A stretch of 64,000 nt of DNA from an uncultured Peptococcaceae bacterium (GTDB taxonomy: Bacteria; Bacillota; Peptococcia; Peptococcales; Peptococcaceae). Position numbers and translations under genes: made by a program. The DNA lies in the NCBI GenBank assembly GCA_910585405.1, contig CAJUDO010000017.1:1-64000 (forward strand), given 5' to 3'. Shown in pieces: positions 36,762 through 45,950 of the stretch (the stretch's first letter is position 1; every line of letters begins with the position of its first letter). The notes below the pieces were generated by a model. The model did not search any database. It was not told the origin of the DNA and saw only the letters and a list, made by a program, of their open reading frames with translations.

Positions 36762-37619
36762 ATGACGCAAAATTCAATTTCTGCAAAGCGTAAAGCATAT
36801 ATCGTCTTGATGCGCTCATTCATTGCTGTATCGGTGGCGCTTACTTGTGGGCTGACACTGTTTCTCATTGGTTATGTACTGATAAGCGGTTTGCCCCATG
36901 TAACATGGTCGTTTTTGACCACAACGCCCAGTATTCTGAATGGCCGCATTGGAATTTTGCCTGATATTATGAATACCATTTACATTATCTTGGCTACGCT
37001 TGTGTTCGTACTTCCTTTAGGTGTAGGTGCGGCAGTTTATTTGACGGAATATGCGACAAACAAACGAGTAGTAGCTGCGATAGAATATGCAGCAGAAACC
37101 CTTTCCGGCATTCCTTCCATTATTTATGGTTTGGTGGGGATGCTATTGTTTACCGGTATCTTTGGAACATCTCTGATTGCCGGAGCATTCACACTGGTCA
37201 TTATGAATCTTCCTACTGTGATGCGCACTGCTCAGGAGAGTTTGAAAACGGTGCCGCAGAGCTACAGGGAAGGTGCCTTTGGTTTAGGTGCGGGCAAGTG
37301 GCGTGTGATTCGCACTGTGGTTTTGCCCGGGTGTATTGATGGAATCATTACCGGCTGTATTTTGTCTGTGGGCCGTATTTTAGGTGAATCGGCAGCGCTG
37401 CTGTTTACCGCCGGTGCGGCGCATAAGCTGTTTGGATTGTTTGATGGTCTGATGAATCAGGGGGCTACTCTTACGGTAGCATTGTATTTTTATGCCAAAG
37501 AGTCCGGGGAATTTGAGATAGCCTTTGCCATTGCAGCGATTTTGATGCTGCTGACGCTGATGATCAATCTTTCCGCTTTGTTTATAGGCCGGTACTTTAA
37601 GAAAAGGAGAGCGTTATGA
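36762..37619 (+). CDS. pstA: Phosphate ABC transporter permease PstA
   Basis: The 285-residue permease pairs with PstC. It has GIPSIIYGLVGMLLF, the EAA loop SYREGAFGLGAGKWRVIRTVVLP and six hydrophobic helices. It begins two bases after pstC ends, and its end overlaps pstB by four bases (ATGA). Confidence 0.95.
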   Translation: MTQNSISAKRKAYIVLMRSFIAVSVALTCGLTLFLIGYVLISGLPHVTWSFLTTTPSILNGRIGILPDIMNTIYIILATLVFVLPLGVGAAVYLTEYATNKRVVAAIEYAAETLSGIPSIIYGLVGMLLFTGIFGTSLIAGAFTLVIMNLPTVMRTAQESLKTVPQSYREGAFGLGAGKWRVIRTVVLPGCIDGIITGCILSVGRILGESAALLFTAGAAHKLFGLFDGLMNQGATLTVALYFYAKESGEFEIAFAIAAILMLLTLMINLSALFIGRYFKKRRAL

Positions 37620-38371
37620 GTTCTATCATTACTGCAGAAAAATTGTGCTTGTGGTATGGCAGCGCCCAGGCATTGAAAAATATAAATTTGACTATTCCCA
37701 AAAACTGTATCACGGCGCTGATTGGCCCTTCTGGCTGCGGAAAATCCACTTTTTTGAAAACGTTGAACCGCATGAATGATTTAGTTCCCAATGTCAGGAT
37801 TACCGGCAAGGTTCAATATCAGGAGCAGGATATTTTTGCGCCTTCCCTGGATGTGAATCTGCTGCGGCGGGAAATCGGCATGGTGTTTCAAAAGCCCAAT
37901 CCTTTCCCGATGAGCATTTACGATAATATTGCCTATGGTCCCCGCACCCATGGTATCAAAAACAAGGCCAAGCTGGACGATATTGTGGAGCGTTCTCTGC
38001 GCAGCGCGGCTATTTGGGATGAAGTGAAGGACCGTTTGAAGAAAAATGCGCTGGGATTATCCGGCGGACAGCAGCAGCGGCTCTGTATTGCCCGTGCTCT
38101 GGCGGTAGAGCCCAAGGTGCTTTTGATGGATGAGCCTACTAGTGCGCTGGACCCTATTTCCACTTCAAAAATAGAAGAACTGGCCATGAAGCTCAAGGAA
38201 AACTATACCATCGTCATTGTAACGCACAATATGCAACAGGCTGTGCGCATATCCGATTATACAGCATTTTTCCTACTTGGTGAGCTGGTAGAGTGCGATA
38301 AAACGGAAAAATTGTTCTCTCAGCCAGGATGCCAGAAGACAGAAGACTACATTACAGGGAGGTTTGGTTAA
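37616..38371 (+). CDS. pstB: Phosphate ABC transporter ATP-binding protein PstB
   Basis: The 251-residue ATPase has Walker A GPSGCGKST, the PstB-specific LKTLNRMNDLVPN, Q-loop GMVFQKPNPFPMSIYDNIAYG, signature LSGGQQQRL and Walker B VLLMDEPTSALDPIST. It powers PstCA. The stop overlaps the phoU ATG by one base. Confidence 0.97.
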   Translation: MSSIITAEKLCLWYGSAQALKNINLTIPKNCITALIGPSGCGKSTFLKTLNRMNDLVPNVRITGKVQYQEQDIFAPSLDVNLLRREIGMVFQKPNPFPMSIYDNIAYGPRTHGIKNKAKLDDIVERSLRSAAIWDEVKDRLKKNALGLSGGQQQRLCIARALAVEPKVLLMDEPTSALDPISTSKIEELAMKLKENYTIVIVTHNMQQAVRISDYTAFFLLGELVECDKTEKLFSQPGCQKTEDYITGRFG

Positions 38372-39018
38372 TGCGTTCTAAATTTGATGAACAGCTTGCC
38401 TTGATGAAACATGAGCTGATTCAGATGGGCGCTCTGTGTGAAGAGGCCATATCTATGGCAGCGAAAGCGCTGAAAGAAGGAAACAAAGAGCTGGCGGAAA
38501 AGGTCATACCGTTAGATAATGAAATTGACCAAATGGAGCGAGATATTGAAAATTTATGTTTAAGACTGCTGCTGCAGCAACAGCCGGTGGCTCGTGATTT
38601 GCGGCAGATTTCCGCTGCATTGAAAATTATCACCGATATGGAGCGCATTGGAGATCAGGCGTCTGATATTGCAGAAATTATTTCCGCCATGCTGTCAGAA
38701 GGATATGTTCCAGAAAATGTAGGACATATCGACGAGATGGCAACGGAAACGATGAAAATGGTCACGGAAAGCGTGGAGTCTTATGTACAGCAGGATATCG
38801 CCCGCGCCAGAAACGTCATTGCCCATGATGATCTCATTGATGAATTCTTTACACAGGTGAGAACGATTCTGATTCAGAATATTGTGGAGAATCATACATC
38901 GGGTGAGTATGTGCTTGATTTGCTGATGATTGACAAATATCTGGAACGTATTGGCGATCATGCGGTAAATATTGCTGAATGGGTTATCTTCTCTGTAACC
39001 GGGACCAAAGAGAGCTGA
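38371..39018 (+). CDS. phoU: Phosphate signalling protein PhoU
   Basis: The 215-residue protein is two three-helix repeats. Each carries the metal-binding ExxxD-type pattern (for example MERIGDQASDIAE and LERIGDHAVNIAEW). It links Pst transport to the sensor kinase and dampens Pho signalling when phosphate is ample. ATG at 38371 has GGGAGG 8 bases upstream. Confidence 0.95.
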   Translation: MRSKFDEQLALMKHELIQMGALCEEAISMAAKALKEGNKELAEKVIPLDNEIDQMERDIENLCLRLLLQQQPVARDLRQISAALKIITDMERIGDQASDIAEIISAMLSEGYVPENVGHIDEMATETMKMVTESVESYVQQDIARARNVIAHDDLIDEFFTQVRTILIQNIVENHTSGEYVLDLLMIDKYLERIGDHAVNIAEWVIFSVTGTKES

Positions 39019-39055
39019 TGCGCCTGCTTGAATTTTACAAATTACAGATTGTCGG

Positions 39056-39088
39056 GAAAAATGGCTTTTTCAAGAGAGCCGTTTTTTC
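39056..39088 (+). terminator. Terminator after phoU
   Basis: AAAATGGCT pairs with AGCCGTTTT around an 11-base loop and is followed by T-rich sequence. It separates the pst operon from phoBR. Confidence 0.6.
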
Positions 39089-39128
39089 TATTTCCTGAGA
39101 AATAAAAAATAGGGGAATGCAAAGGCAT

Positions 39129-39158
39129 CTGACATTGCTAGCAGATATTTTGTATGAT
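39129..39158 (+). promoter_or_regulatory. Possible phoB promoter
   Basis: CTGACA and TATGAT are separated by 18 bp, about 85 bp before the phoB start codon. Confidence 0.45.
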
Positions 39159-39243
39159 AAAATGTGTGTGAAATCTAAAAAAGAATGAGCTGATTTTATG
39201 CAGTTTAACATTACTGCTTCTTCAGAGGGAAAAGAGGTGCCAT

Positions 39244-39918
39244 ATGATTTTTTGTGTAGAAGATGACGATGCAATCCGTGGTCTGATGATCTATACACTG
39301 AATGCCGCCGGATTTACAGCAAAAGGATTTACGGACAGCATCGGTCTTTTTGATGCACTGCGGACGGAAACCCCTCAATTGATTCTGTTGGATATTATGC
39401 TGCCGGGCGAGGACGGTCTTTCCATCCTGAAACGGCTGCGGGGGCAAATGGCTACTGCGGATCTGCCTGTGATTATGACAACGGCCAAGGGCACGGAGTA
39501 TGACAAGGTGATTGGACTTGATTTGGGTGCGGATGATTATCTGGCCAAGCCTTTTGGTATGATGGAAATGGTGTCCCGTGTAAAGGCGGTATTGCGCCGT
39601 GCTGTGCCGGAACAGACAGAGCATCAAATATCAGTGGGCGGATTGACCGTCAATCTGGATGAACGCATTGTGACAATTGATGGTGAGAGGGTAGCGCTTA
39701 CCTATAAGGAATTTGAACTGCTGCGCCTGTTTCTCTCAAGACCTGGGATTGCTTTTACCAGAGAACAGCTCCTGTCGGATATTTGGGGCACAGAATATTA
39801 TGGAGAAACACGGACGGTGGACATGCACATTCGTACCCTTCGGCAAAAACTGGGTGATTACGGCGTGATGATTGAAACGGTTCGCAATGTGGGCTATCGG
39901 TTGGAGGCAAAACAATGA
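39244..39918 (+). CDS. phoB: Response regulator, OmpR/PhoB type
   Basis: The 224-residue regulator has a receiver domain with acidic pocket VEDDD, phospho-acceptor Asp in LILLDIMLPGEDG and Lys in YLAKPFG. A winged helix follows (LTYKEFELLRLFLSRPG, TVDMHIRTLRQKLGD). It ends four bases inside the downstream kinase gene. Location after pstSCAB-phoU points to phosphate control (PhoB/PhoP). Confidence 0.9.
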   Translation: MIFCVEDDDAIRGLMIYTLNAAGFTAKGFTDSIGLFDALRTETPQLILLDIMLPGEDGLSILKRLRGQMATADLPVIMTTAKGTEYDKVIGLDLGADDYLAKPFGMMEMVSRVKAVLRRAVPEQTEHQISVGGLTVNLDERIVTIDGERVALTYKEFELLRLFLSRPGIAFTREQLLSDIWGTEYYGETRTVDMHIRTLRQKLGDYGVMIETVRNVGYRLEAKQ

Positions 39919-41588
39919 CAAAGAAAATCTTTTATTCTATTTTGTCGATCGCGACGGCAGTTTTGCTGGGCAGCTTTGTCATTGTGACAGGATATTTGTA
40001 CAGTTATTATGAAACAGTAGAGGAAAATCACCTCAAGGATGAATTGCGGCTTGCAGCGTATGCAGTAGAGGAGAATGGGCAGATCTATTTGGAGGAACTG
40101 ACTGCCGGAGATTTTCGTGCAGAATATCGGCTTACCTGGATTGCATCTGATGGGACAGTGCTTTTTGATACAAAGGATTCATCGGGAAATATGGAAAACC
40201 ATGGAGATCGCTTGGAGGTACAGGAGGCTTTGAGCAAAGGGGAGAGCAGCAGTGTGCGATATTCCAGTACGCTGACAGAGAAAACCTTGTATTATGCGAA
40301 AAGATTGACAAATGGAACGGTGCTTCGCATCTCTATCGGTCAGGCGACAATATTGGCATTGACGCTGTTCATGTTGCGCCCCATTTTGTTTGTGGGAATT
40401 CTTGCAGTCATTCTTTCTGTGCTGTTGGCGCATTGGATGGCGAAGAAAATTGTTCGCCCGTTAAATACGCTGGATTTGGACCATCCTCTGGAGAATGATG
40501 CCTACGAGGAGTTGGCGCCTCTGTTGGGGCGCATTCATCAACAGAGCCAGCAAATTGCACTGCAGCTGCAAGCTCTGCGGAAAAAGACAGATGAGTTTGA
40601 GCAGATTACATATCATATGAGAGAAGGGCTTGTACTGCTGGACCACAATGGAACAATTTTGAGTATCAATCCAGCGGCGCAGAAAATCTTTTCAACAGAT
40701 GCAGACTGCATAGGAAAATCCTTTTTGTTGATAGAACGCAGTCATGACATGAGTATAGCCATAAAGTCTGCGATGCAAACAGGACACGGAGAAGTGCGCG
40801 GGATACGCAGCGGTAGGGAGTATCAGTTTGATGTGAGCCGGATTGAATCAAATAATGAGCTTATGGGAACAGTACTGTTGGCCTTTGATGTGACAGAGCA
40901 GGCAGCAGCGGAACGCAGTCGTCGGGAATTTACCGCCAATGTCTCCCACGAATTAAAGACGCCGCTGCAGTCCATTCTTGGCAGTGCCGAACTATTGGAG
41001 CATGGAGTGGTAAAACCAGAGGATATTCCGCAATTTTCCGGTTTGATACGCACAGAGGCGGCGCGGTTGGTGGCTTTGGTGGAGGATATTATTCATCTTT
41101 CCCAGTTGGATGAAGGAATTGCGCCGGATTGGGAAATGGTGGACCTCTATAAGATAGCGATGGAAGCAGCAACCGCCTTGGAGAGCAATGCGCAAGCCAA
41201 ACATGTCCAACTGACTGTCAATGGCGAAAGTGTTTCTGTGCGCGGTGTACGTGGATTTTTATATGAAATGCTCTACAATCTCTGCGATAATGCCATCAAA
41301 TATAATGTAGAGCATGGGCGCGTAGAGATTACGGTTTTTCAGAGCGAAAAAGGGCCTGCTGTCTCCGTAAAAGATACAGGGATTGGAATTCCAGCCGAGT
41401 ATCAAACTCAAATTTTTGAGCGGTTTTTCCGTGTGGACAAGAGCCGCTCCAAAGCATCCGGCGGAACAGGTTTGGGGCTTTCTATTGTCAAGCACATCGC
41501 CCAATATCATCACGCTTCCATTCAGTTGGAGAGTCAGGTTGACGAGGGCACTGCCATTTTGCTTACCTTTTCAGCAGAATCATTTTGA
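39915..41588 (+). CDS. phoR: Phosphate regulon sensor histidine kinase
   Basis: The 557-residue kinase has an N-terminal helix, an extracytoplasmic sensing part (about 30-145), a second helix (about 158-180), a HAMP-like linker and a PAS domain (about 235-330). The H-box is SHELKTPLQSILGS, and the ATPase domain has NLCDNAIKYN, DTGIGIP and GGTGLGLSIVKH. It overlaps phoB by four bases. It is longer than minimal PhoR proteins because of the extracytoplasmic domain. Confidence 0.9.
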   Translation: MTKKIFYSILSIATAVLLGSFVIVTGYLYSYYETVEENHLKDELRLAAYAVEENGQIYLEELTAGDFRAEYRLTWIASDGTVLFDTKDSSGNMENHGDRLEVQEALSKGESSSVRYSSTLTEKTLYYAKRLTNGTVLRISIGQATILALTLFMLRPILFVGILAVILSVLLAHWMAKKIVRPLNTLDLDHPLENDAYEELAPLLGRIHQQSQQIALQLQALRKKTDEFEQITYHMREGLVLLDHNGTILSINPAAQKIFSTDADCIGKSFLLIERSHDMSIAIKSAMQTGHGEVRGIRSGREYQFDVSRIESNNELMGTVLLAFDVTEQAAAERSRREFTANVSHELKTPLQSILGSAELLEHGVVKPEDIPQFSGLIRTEAARLVALVEDIIHLSQLDEGIAPDWEMVDLYKIAMEAATALESNAQAKHVQLTVNGESVSVRGVRGFLYEMLYNLCDNAIKYNVEHGRVEITVFQSEKGPAVSVKDTGIGIPAEYQTQIFERFFRVDKSRSKASGGTGLGLSIVKHIAQYHHASIQLESQVDEGTAILLTFSAESF

Positions 41589-41609
41589 TACAAGATCGAA
41601 TAGCAAAAA

Positions 41610-41625
41610 TGTTTCACGTGAAACA
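41610..41625. other. Perfect parS centromere site
   Basis: TGTTTCACGTGAAACA is a perfect 16-bp palindrome identical to the parS consensus of Bacillota. It lies in the gap after phoR, about 23 kb from oriC, a typical distance for origin-proximal parS. Confidence 0.93.
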
Positions 41626-41671
41626 CTTACAATTTTTTTCAATTTGATAAACAGAGATAAACAGAAACGGA

Positions 41672-41714
41672 AAAGAGCGCTTTTACGGATAAAACTCCGC
41701 AGAAGCGCTCTTTC
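41672..41714. terminator. Terminator between phoR and the CGGC gene
   Basis: AAAGAGCGCTT pairs with AAGCGCTCTTT, with outer A and T runs. It can serve phoR on the plus strand and the CGGC gene on the minus strand. Confidence 0.7.
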
Positions 41715-41797
41715 AAAGTGGAATAAACCTGATAAAATTGCAGGTCTAATCAATAGTGTAGTTTCTCATAGTGCGTGCAGTACATGAGAAAAGATTT

Positions 41798-42130
41798 TCA
41801 GTGGGTGAAGTCTAAAATTTTTACAGTATCGCCCACTTCTTTTTTCACCAATTCTTTCATTTTAGCTGCAAACGGGCAAGGATATCCGATGGGGCTTCCT
41901 TTTGTGATGCAGGAAGCAAAGGCAATAGTATCTGCTCCCCGTTTTACCAGTTCACGGGCCCGCAGTACCGATTTTTTTGCCGGACAGCCGCCGCAATTGA
42001 TAAAGCCAATGAGCTCGATGGGCTCGTCCACGCCTTCAAAAGCACCTTTCTTTTCCGCAACCATTTTAAAATCGTTTGTTCCTGGACAGTAATCTTCTGT
42101 CTGCATGCAACGAATAATTCCTACTTTCAT
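41798..42130 (-). CDS. CGGC domain-containing protein
   Basis: The about 110-residue protein has the INCGGCPAKK motif that names the CGGC domain. It also carries further cysteines in IIRCMQTEDYCPG, FASCITKG and GYPCPF. The domain is a putative metal-binding module common in anaerobes; the role is unknown. ATG at 42130 has a perfect AAGGAGG site. It is monocistronic. Confidence 0.85.
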   Translation of the reverse strand: MKVGIIRCMQTEDYCPGTNDFKMVAEKKGAFEGVDEPIELIGFINCGGCPAKKSVLRARELVKRGADTIAFASCITKGSPIGYPCPFAAKMKELVKKEVGDTVKILDFTH

Positions 42131-42426
42131 AAATAAACAACCTCCTTTTTCTCTTAAAATTATTGTACAGAAAATGAGTAATTTTTGCAATCATAATACG
42201 GATACGATTTTTGAGATGATGCTGTCATTAAAATATTATGATATCCAGCCTTTCTGGCGTAGTTGTATAGTCTGTTTGTTTTTTCTATAATAATATAGAA
42301 AAGTGTAACGAATTTCGTATTTTCTGAAAGGAGCGATCAGAAGAAAATTTCACCGGCACATAAAAATTTTCTTTTTCTTCTGCAACATTTCTGCTTGCTC
42401 ATCTGTATATAAGGTAGAACGGCAAG
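42131..42426. other. Intergenic region upstream of the damaged sigma gene
   Basis: It contains a good AAAGGAG site near 42330 without a matching start codon. An imperfect inverted repeat lies at 42340-42382 (AGAAGAAAATTT with AAATTTTC...TTCTTCT). It is likely a decayed 5' end of the sigma-factor gene. Confidence 0.4.
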
Positions 42427-42848
42427 ATGCCGCTCAGAATACTTGAAATGATGCGGAAGAAATTTTGCAGGATACCTTGATTCAGTTTTTGAAAACAGCT
42501 CCGACGTTGGACAGTCCTAAACATGAAAAGGCGTGGCTGCTGCGGGTAGCGGCAAATTTGAGTAAAAATCGCATTGATTACAATCAACGCCGCCTTGCAG
42601 ATGAGTTAAATGAAGAGTTGGTTGCGAAGGAGCGGGAAGATTTGTCCTTTGTGTGGGAAGAAGTGAAAGCTCTGCCTATCAATCAACGGGAAGCCGTCCA
42701 CCTGTTTTACTATGAAGGCTACACTACAGCGGAAATTGGAAAAATGCTTGGGCGGCGGGAGTCTACCGTTCGCTCTGATTTGCGCCGAGGCCGGGCAAGA
42801 TTGCAAGGCGCGCTGAAGGAGGCGTATGATTTTGGGGAAGGCGTATGA
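42427..42848 (+). pseudogene. ECF-type RNA polymerase sigma factor with broken 5' end
   Basis: From about 42447 the frame encodes NDAEEILQDTLIQFLKTAP (end of region 2), KAWLLRVAANLSKNRID and a normal region 4 (LPINQREAVHLFYYEGYTTAEIGKMLG). The segment that should precede it, LRILE, lies in a different frame at 42430-42446. A TGA stops the downstream frame just before NDAEE, so about one base appears lost near 42445. The N-terminal part of region 2 is missing or degraded. A rescue start at TTG 42465 would give a sigma factor lacking promoter-melting residues. The 3' end overlaps the next gene by 23 bp. Confidence 0.7.
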
Positions 42849-43443
42849 TGAGATTATGGAAAAAATCAAAGTGACACCAGAAATGCGACAGCACGTGTTG
42901 GAGCGCATTGCTCGGGAAGATATTATTCCTTCTAAAGCAGTACGTTTTTCGGCTTTGAAAAAATATTTATCTGTTGCGGCCTGTCTTGTCCTTCTGCTGG
43001 CGGGAGTTGTTACTCTGTCTCAATTACTGGAACGAACTGAACCGGAACCGCCGGTACTGACCGTGCCAAATATTGTGGAAGCCGCCTCCCTTCAAGAGCT
43101 GTCTGGGTTGGTAGGTTTTGAGGTAACAACGGAGTTTTCTTTGCCCTTTGAGGTTGAAAAAATCACCTATTGTTCCTATTGGAATGAAATGGCTGAGATT
43201 GAATACAGCGGCAGGGAATGCTTCGCCATATATCGTCAGTCCATAGGAAGTGACGACAATTCGGGAGATTATAACACTTACAGTGACATGGTTGAAATTG
43301 CTGTAAATAATCAAAATGTTACACTGAAAGGAAACGATGGAGCTTATGTGCTGGGGATATGGACGGATGGAAGCCATTCCTACTCCTTATCTATTTCCCC
43401 TGGTGTTTCTGCGGAAGATTGGCAAACAATTTTGCAGCACTAA
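42826..43443 (+). CDS. Putative anti-sigma factor / single-pass membrane protein
   Basis: The 205-residue protein has a cytoplasmic N-terminus of about 43 residues, one transmembrane helix (YLSVAACLVLLLAGVVTL) and an extracytoplasmic beta-rich domain of about 130 residues. It follows the sigma gene with a 23-bp overlap and a strong AAGGAGG site, the usual layout of an ECF sigma/anti-sigma pair. The extracytoplasmic domain resembles DUF4367-type domains only loosely. Its partner appears damaged. Confidence 0.65.
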   Translation: MILGKAYDEIMEKIKVTPEMRQHVLERIAREDIIPSKAVRFSALKKYLSVAACLVLLLAGVVTLSQLLERTEPEPPVLTVPNIVEAASLQELSGLVGFEVTTEFSLPFEVEKITYCSYWNEMAEIEYSGRECFAIYRQSIGSDDNSGDYNTYSDMVEIAVNNQNVTLKGNDGAYVLGIWTDGSHSYSLSISPGVSAEDWQTILQH

Positions 43444-43506
43444 CGATATAAGACAAAAAGTTGCAATTCCAACAGCAGTGCAATATCATAATTGTGCAAA
43501 ATTATA

Positions 43507-43540
43507 AAGGGGTCGGAACCAGAAGCTTCCGACCCCTTTT
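43507..43540. terminator. Bidirectional terminator between convergent genes
   Basis: AAGGGGTCGGAA pairs with TTCCGACCCCTT with T/A runs on both sides. It lies between the putative anti-sigma gene and the glycosyltransferase. Confidence 0.85.
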
Positions 43541-43568
43541 GTATATGCTGTATTAAAAAATGTTTTTA

Positions 43569-44594
43569 TCAGTTAAAGCCGAATGTTTTCTGTGCGATTT
43601 TGTAGCAGATTTCGGCAAACTTACGACCGGCAGGATTTTGCAGTGTCATCACCCGTCCAAATAGCCCATAGCGCAATTTTTTGTACATGCGTGGATTGCT
43701 CAACTGCAGATATTCCCAGAGCTCGTCCCGTTTTGCCAGATTATCGGCATCATGGGAGCGAATGAGCATGATAGAGGATATGGTCATCATAATTTCCAGA
43801 TAGTTATACATATACTGGCGCAATTTTTTGCTTGGCACCATAGCTTTATCGGAAAGATCATAATAATCAATCATCAATTTGTTCACTCGCAACTGCTGAT
43901 CAACACGTTTAATCATCACTTTCTCATTCACTGATTGGTCGTCTCGGCCGATAAAATAGTGATAAAAATCTACATCAAGATAGTAAATCGTTTTTACTGC
44001 CGGCAACGGTTGATAGACAAAAATATTATCTACATAGAATGTGTGCTTCGGTAATTCTAATTCACAATCCCGCAGCATTTGGGTACGATAGATTACTGAA
44101 TGCATCAGAATATATTGCCCCTTTTTGAAATGTCCGATTTGCTCCCAGGTGAAAATTTCATTTTGTGGCAACACCGAGCGATAGTTCATTACCTTTTTGA
44201 AGGATGCGCCCTGCTTATCGTAAACAAAGTTAGAAATGAGCATATCCAACTGGCGATGCTCAGTCAGCATTTGTTTCAATAAATTCAAAATCTCTTTGTA
44301 AGCCTTTGGGTCCACCCAGTCATCGCTGTCTACTACTTTGAAATACGCGCCGGTGGCATTGCGCAGACCGGCATTTACCGCTTCGCCATGTCCGCCGTTT
44401 TCCTGATGGATGGCACGGATGATGTTGGGATATTTGGCTGCGTATTCATCTGCAATGCGGCCCGTGTTATCCTTGGAGCCGTCGTTGACGATTAAAATTT
44501 CTACATCATCGCCGCCGATTAACAGCGATTCGATACAGTTTGCCATATAGCTTTCTGAATTGTAAGAGGGAATTGCAATGGATAAAACCTTCAT
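43569..44594 (-). CDS. Family 2 glycosyltransferase
   Basis: The 341-residue GT-A enzyme has SIAIPSYNSESYM, ILIVNDGSKDNT, the HQENGGHGEAVNAGL segment and VVDSDDWVDP (DXD-like). The C-terminal half is mostly helical without membrane spans. It is 13 bp downstream of glf on the same strand, so it may use UDP-galactofuranose or extend a wall/capsular glycan. Start ATG has AGGAGG upstream. Confidence 0.9.
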   Translation of the reverse strand: MKVLSIAIPSYNSESYMANCIESLLIGGDDVEILIVNDGSKDNTGRIADEYAAKYPNIIRAIHQENGGHGEAVNAGLRNATGAYFKVVDSDDWVDPKAYKEILNLLKQMLTEHRQLDMLISNFVYDKQGASFKKVMNYRSVLPQNEIFTWEQIGHFKKGQYILMHSVIYRTQMLRDCELELPKHTFYVDNIFVYQPLPAVKTIYYLDVDFYHYFIGRDDQSVNEKVMIKRVDQQLRVNKLMIDYYDLSDKAMVPSKKLRQYMYNYLEIMMTISSIMLIRSHDADNLAKRDELWEYLQLSNPRMYKKLRYGLFGRVMTLQNPAGRKFAEICYKIAQKTFGFN

Positions 44595-44607
44595 AACAGC
44601 CTCCTGC

Positions 44608-45756
44608 TCAACCTAATAGAGTGTCTGCCAATGTGAGCGCTTTGTCTACAATGGCGTCGATATTATAATATTTATATTCTGCCAGCCGTCCTAATAAATG
44701 AAAATTGGGATAGCCCTCCAACAGCTGACAATATTTTGCGTACAGTGCCAGATTTTCGTCATTGATGATAGAATAATAAGGAATCTCACCTGACTTGCCG
44801 CTGTAAGGTATCGGATATTCTTTCATGATGGTGGTGTGCTCAGGCATTTTCTGTCCTGTCAGTTTTTTGAATTCGGTAATGCGGGTGTAGTCTTCGCTGA
44901 CAGTATAGTTTACCACGGCTTTGGGCTGGTAATCACTTTTTTCATAATGCTCAAACACAAAATTCAGAGAACGGTAAGGCAGCTGTCCATAGCAGCAGGA
45001 GAAAAATTCGTCAATCGGTCCGGTGAAAACAACTTGTCCGCTGAATGGTTCTCCCTGAAAATAAATCTGACCGTTTTCCAAAGTGAGCAGCTCATTGGCG
45101 TCGGTGTCCAACATGAGTGTAATATTGGGATAATCCAATAGTTTTTCAAAAAGCGGCGTAAATCCTTCCAGCGGCATGCCCTGATAGGTGTCCTGGAAAT
45201 AACCGTTGTCCTCGGAGATCAGTACTGGCACCCGTGCTGTCACGCTGGGGTCAATTTCTTCCGGTGTCTGTCCCCATTGCTTTAACGTATAGTGCAGGAA
45301 AATATTTTCATACACATAATCAGCAATGGCTTGAATATCCTTGTCAGCGTTTTCTTTTAGTTTTAAGATAGGTACGCGGCTACCTGGCCCGTAGGTGGAG
45401 ATCAATTTTTCCCGCAATTTTGCAGATTTTTCTTCTCCGTAAACCATTTTCAATGTATTCAGATTAAATGGAACAGGTACATATTCACCGCGGATATTGG
45501 CTACAACCTCGTGCTTATAGGGATACCATTGGGTAAACCGAGAGAGGTAGTCATATACATTTTTTTTGCTGGTGTGAAAAATATGCGGGCCATATTGGTG
45601 AATTAAAATTCCTTCGTTGTCATATAAATCGTAGCAGTTGCCGCCGATGTGCTTGCGCTTTTCAATGATGCATACATTTTGATTGCCGCGCTCCGCCAGC
45701 TCGCGGGCAACGACCGCTCCGGCAAAGCCGCAACCTACAATAATACTGTCGTACAT
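44608..45756 (-). CDS. glf: UDP-galactopyranose mutase
   Basis: The about 382-residue flavoenzyme converts UDP-galactopyranose to UDP-galactofuranose. The FAD motif is MYDSIIVGCGFAGAVVA. GLF-type motifs include GGNCYDLYDNEGILIHQYGPHIFHT, FFSCCYGQLPYRSL and YYNIDAIVDKAL. ATG at 45756 has AGGAGG seven bases upstream. The gene pairs with the glycosyltransferase, indicating a galactofuranose-containing surface polymer. Confidence 0.95.
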   Translation of the reverse strand: MYDSIIVGCGFAGAVVARELAERGNQNVCIIEKRKHIGGNCYDLYDNEGILIHQYGPHIFHTSKKNVYDYLSRFTQWYPYKHEVVANIRGEYVPVPFNLNTLKMVYGEEKSAKLREKLISTYGPGSRVPILKLKENADKDIQAIADYVYENIFLHYTLKQWGQTPEEIDPSVTARVPVLISEDNGYFQDTYQGMPLEGFTPLFEKLLDYPNITLMLDTDANELLTLENGQIYFQGEPFSGQVVFTGPIDEFFSCCYGQLPYRSLNFVFEHYEKSDYQPKAVVNYTVSEDYTRITEFKKLTGQKMPEHTTIMKEYPIPYSGKSGEIPYYSIINDENLALYAKYCQLLEGYPNFHLLGRLAEYKYYNIDAIVDKALTLADTLLG

Positions 45757-45786
45757 AAGAAGCCTCCTTCTAGCATAGATACAAAT

Positions 45787-45816
45787 ATTATAACACAAGA
45801 AGAGCTCTATTGTCAT
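45787..45816 (-). promoter_or_regulatory. glf operon promoter
   Basis: On the minus strand ATGACA and TATAAT are 18 bp apart. They lie about 30 bp before the glf start codon. Confidence 0.65.
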
Positions 45817-45950
45817 TAAATCAGAAACGGAAAAATGTAGATTCATTTTAGAAAATATGAGGAATACAAAAATTCAACTTCTGTGAATGCATTGCCACAG
45901 ACTGCATTTTTATGATAAGATAAGGACAACAGAAAAGGAGGCAGACATCT

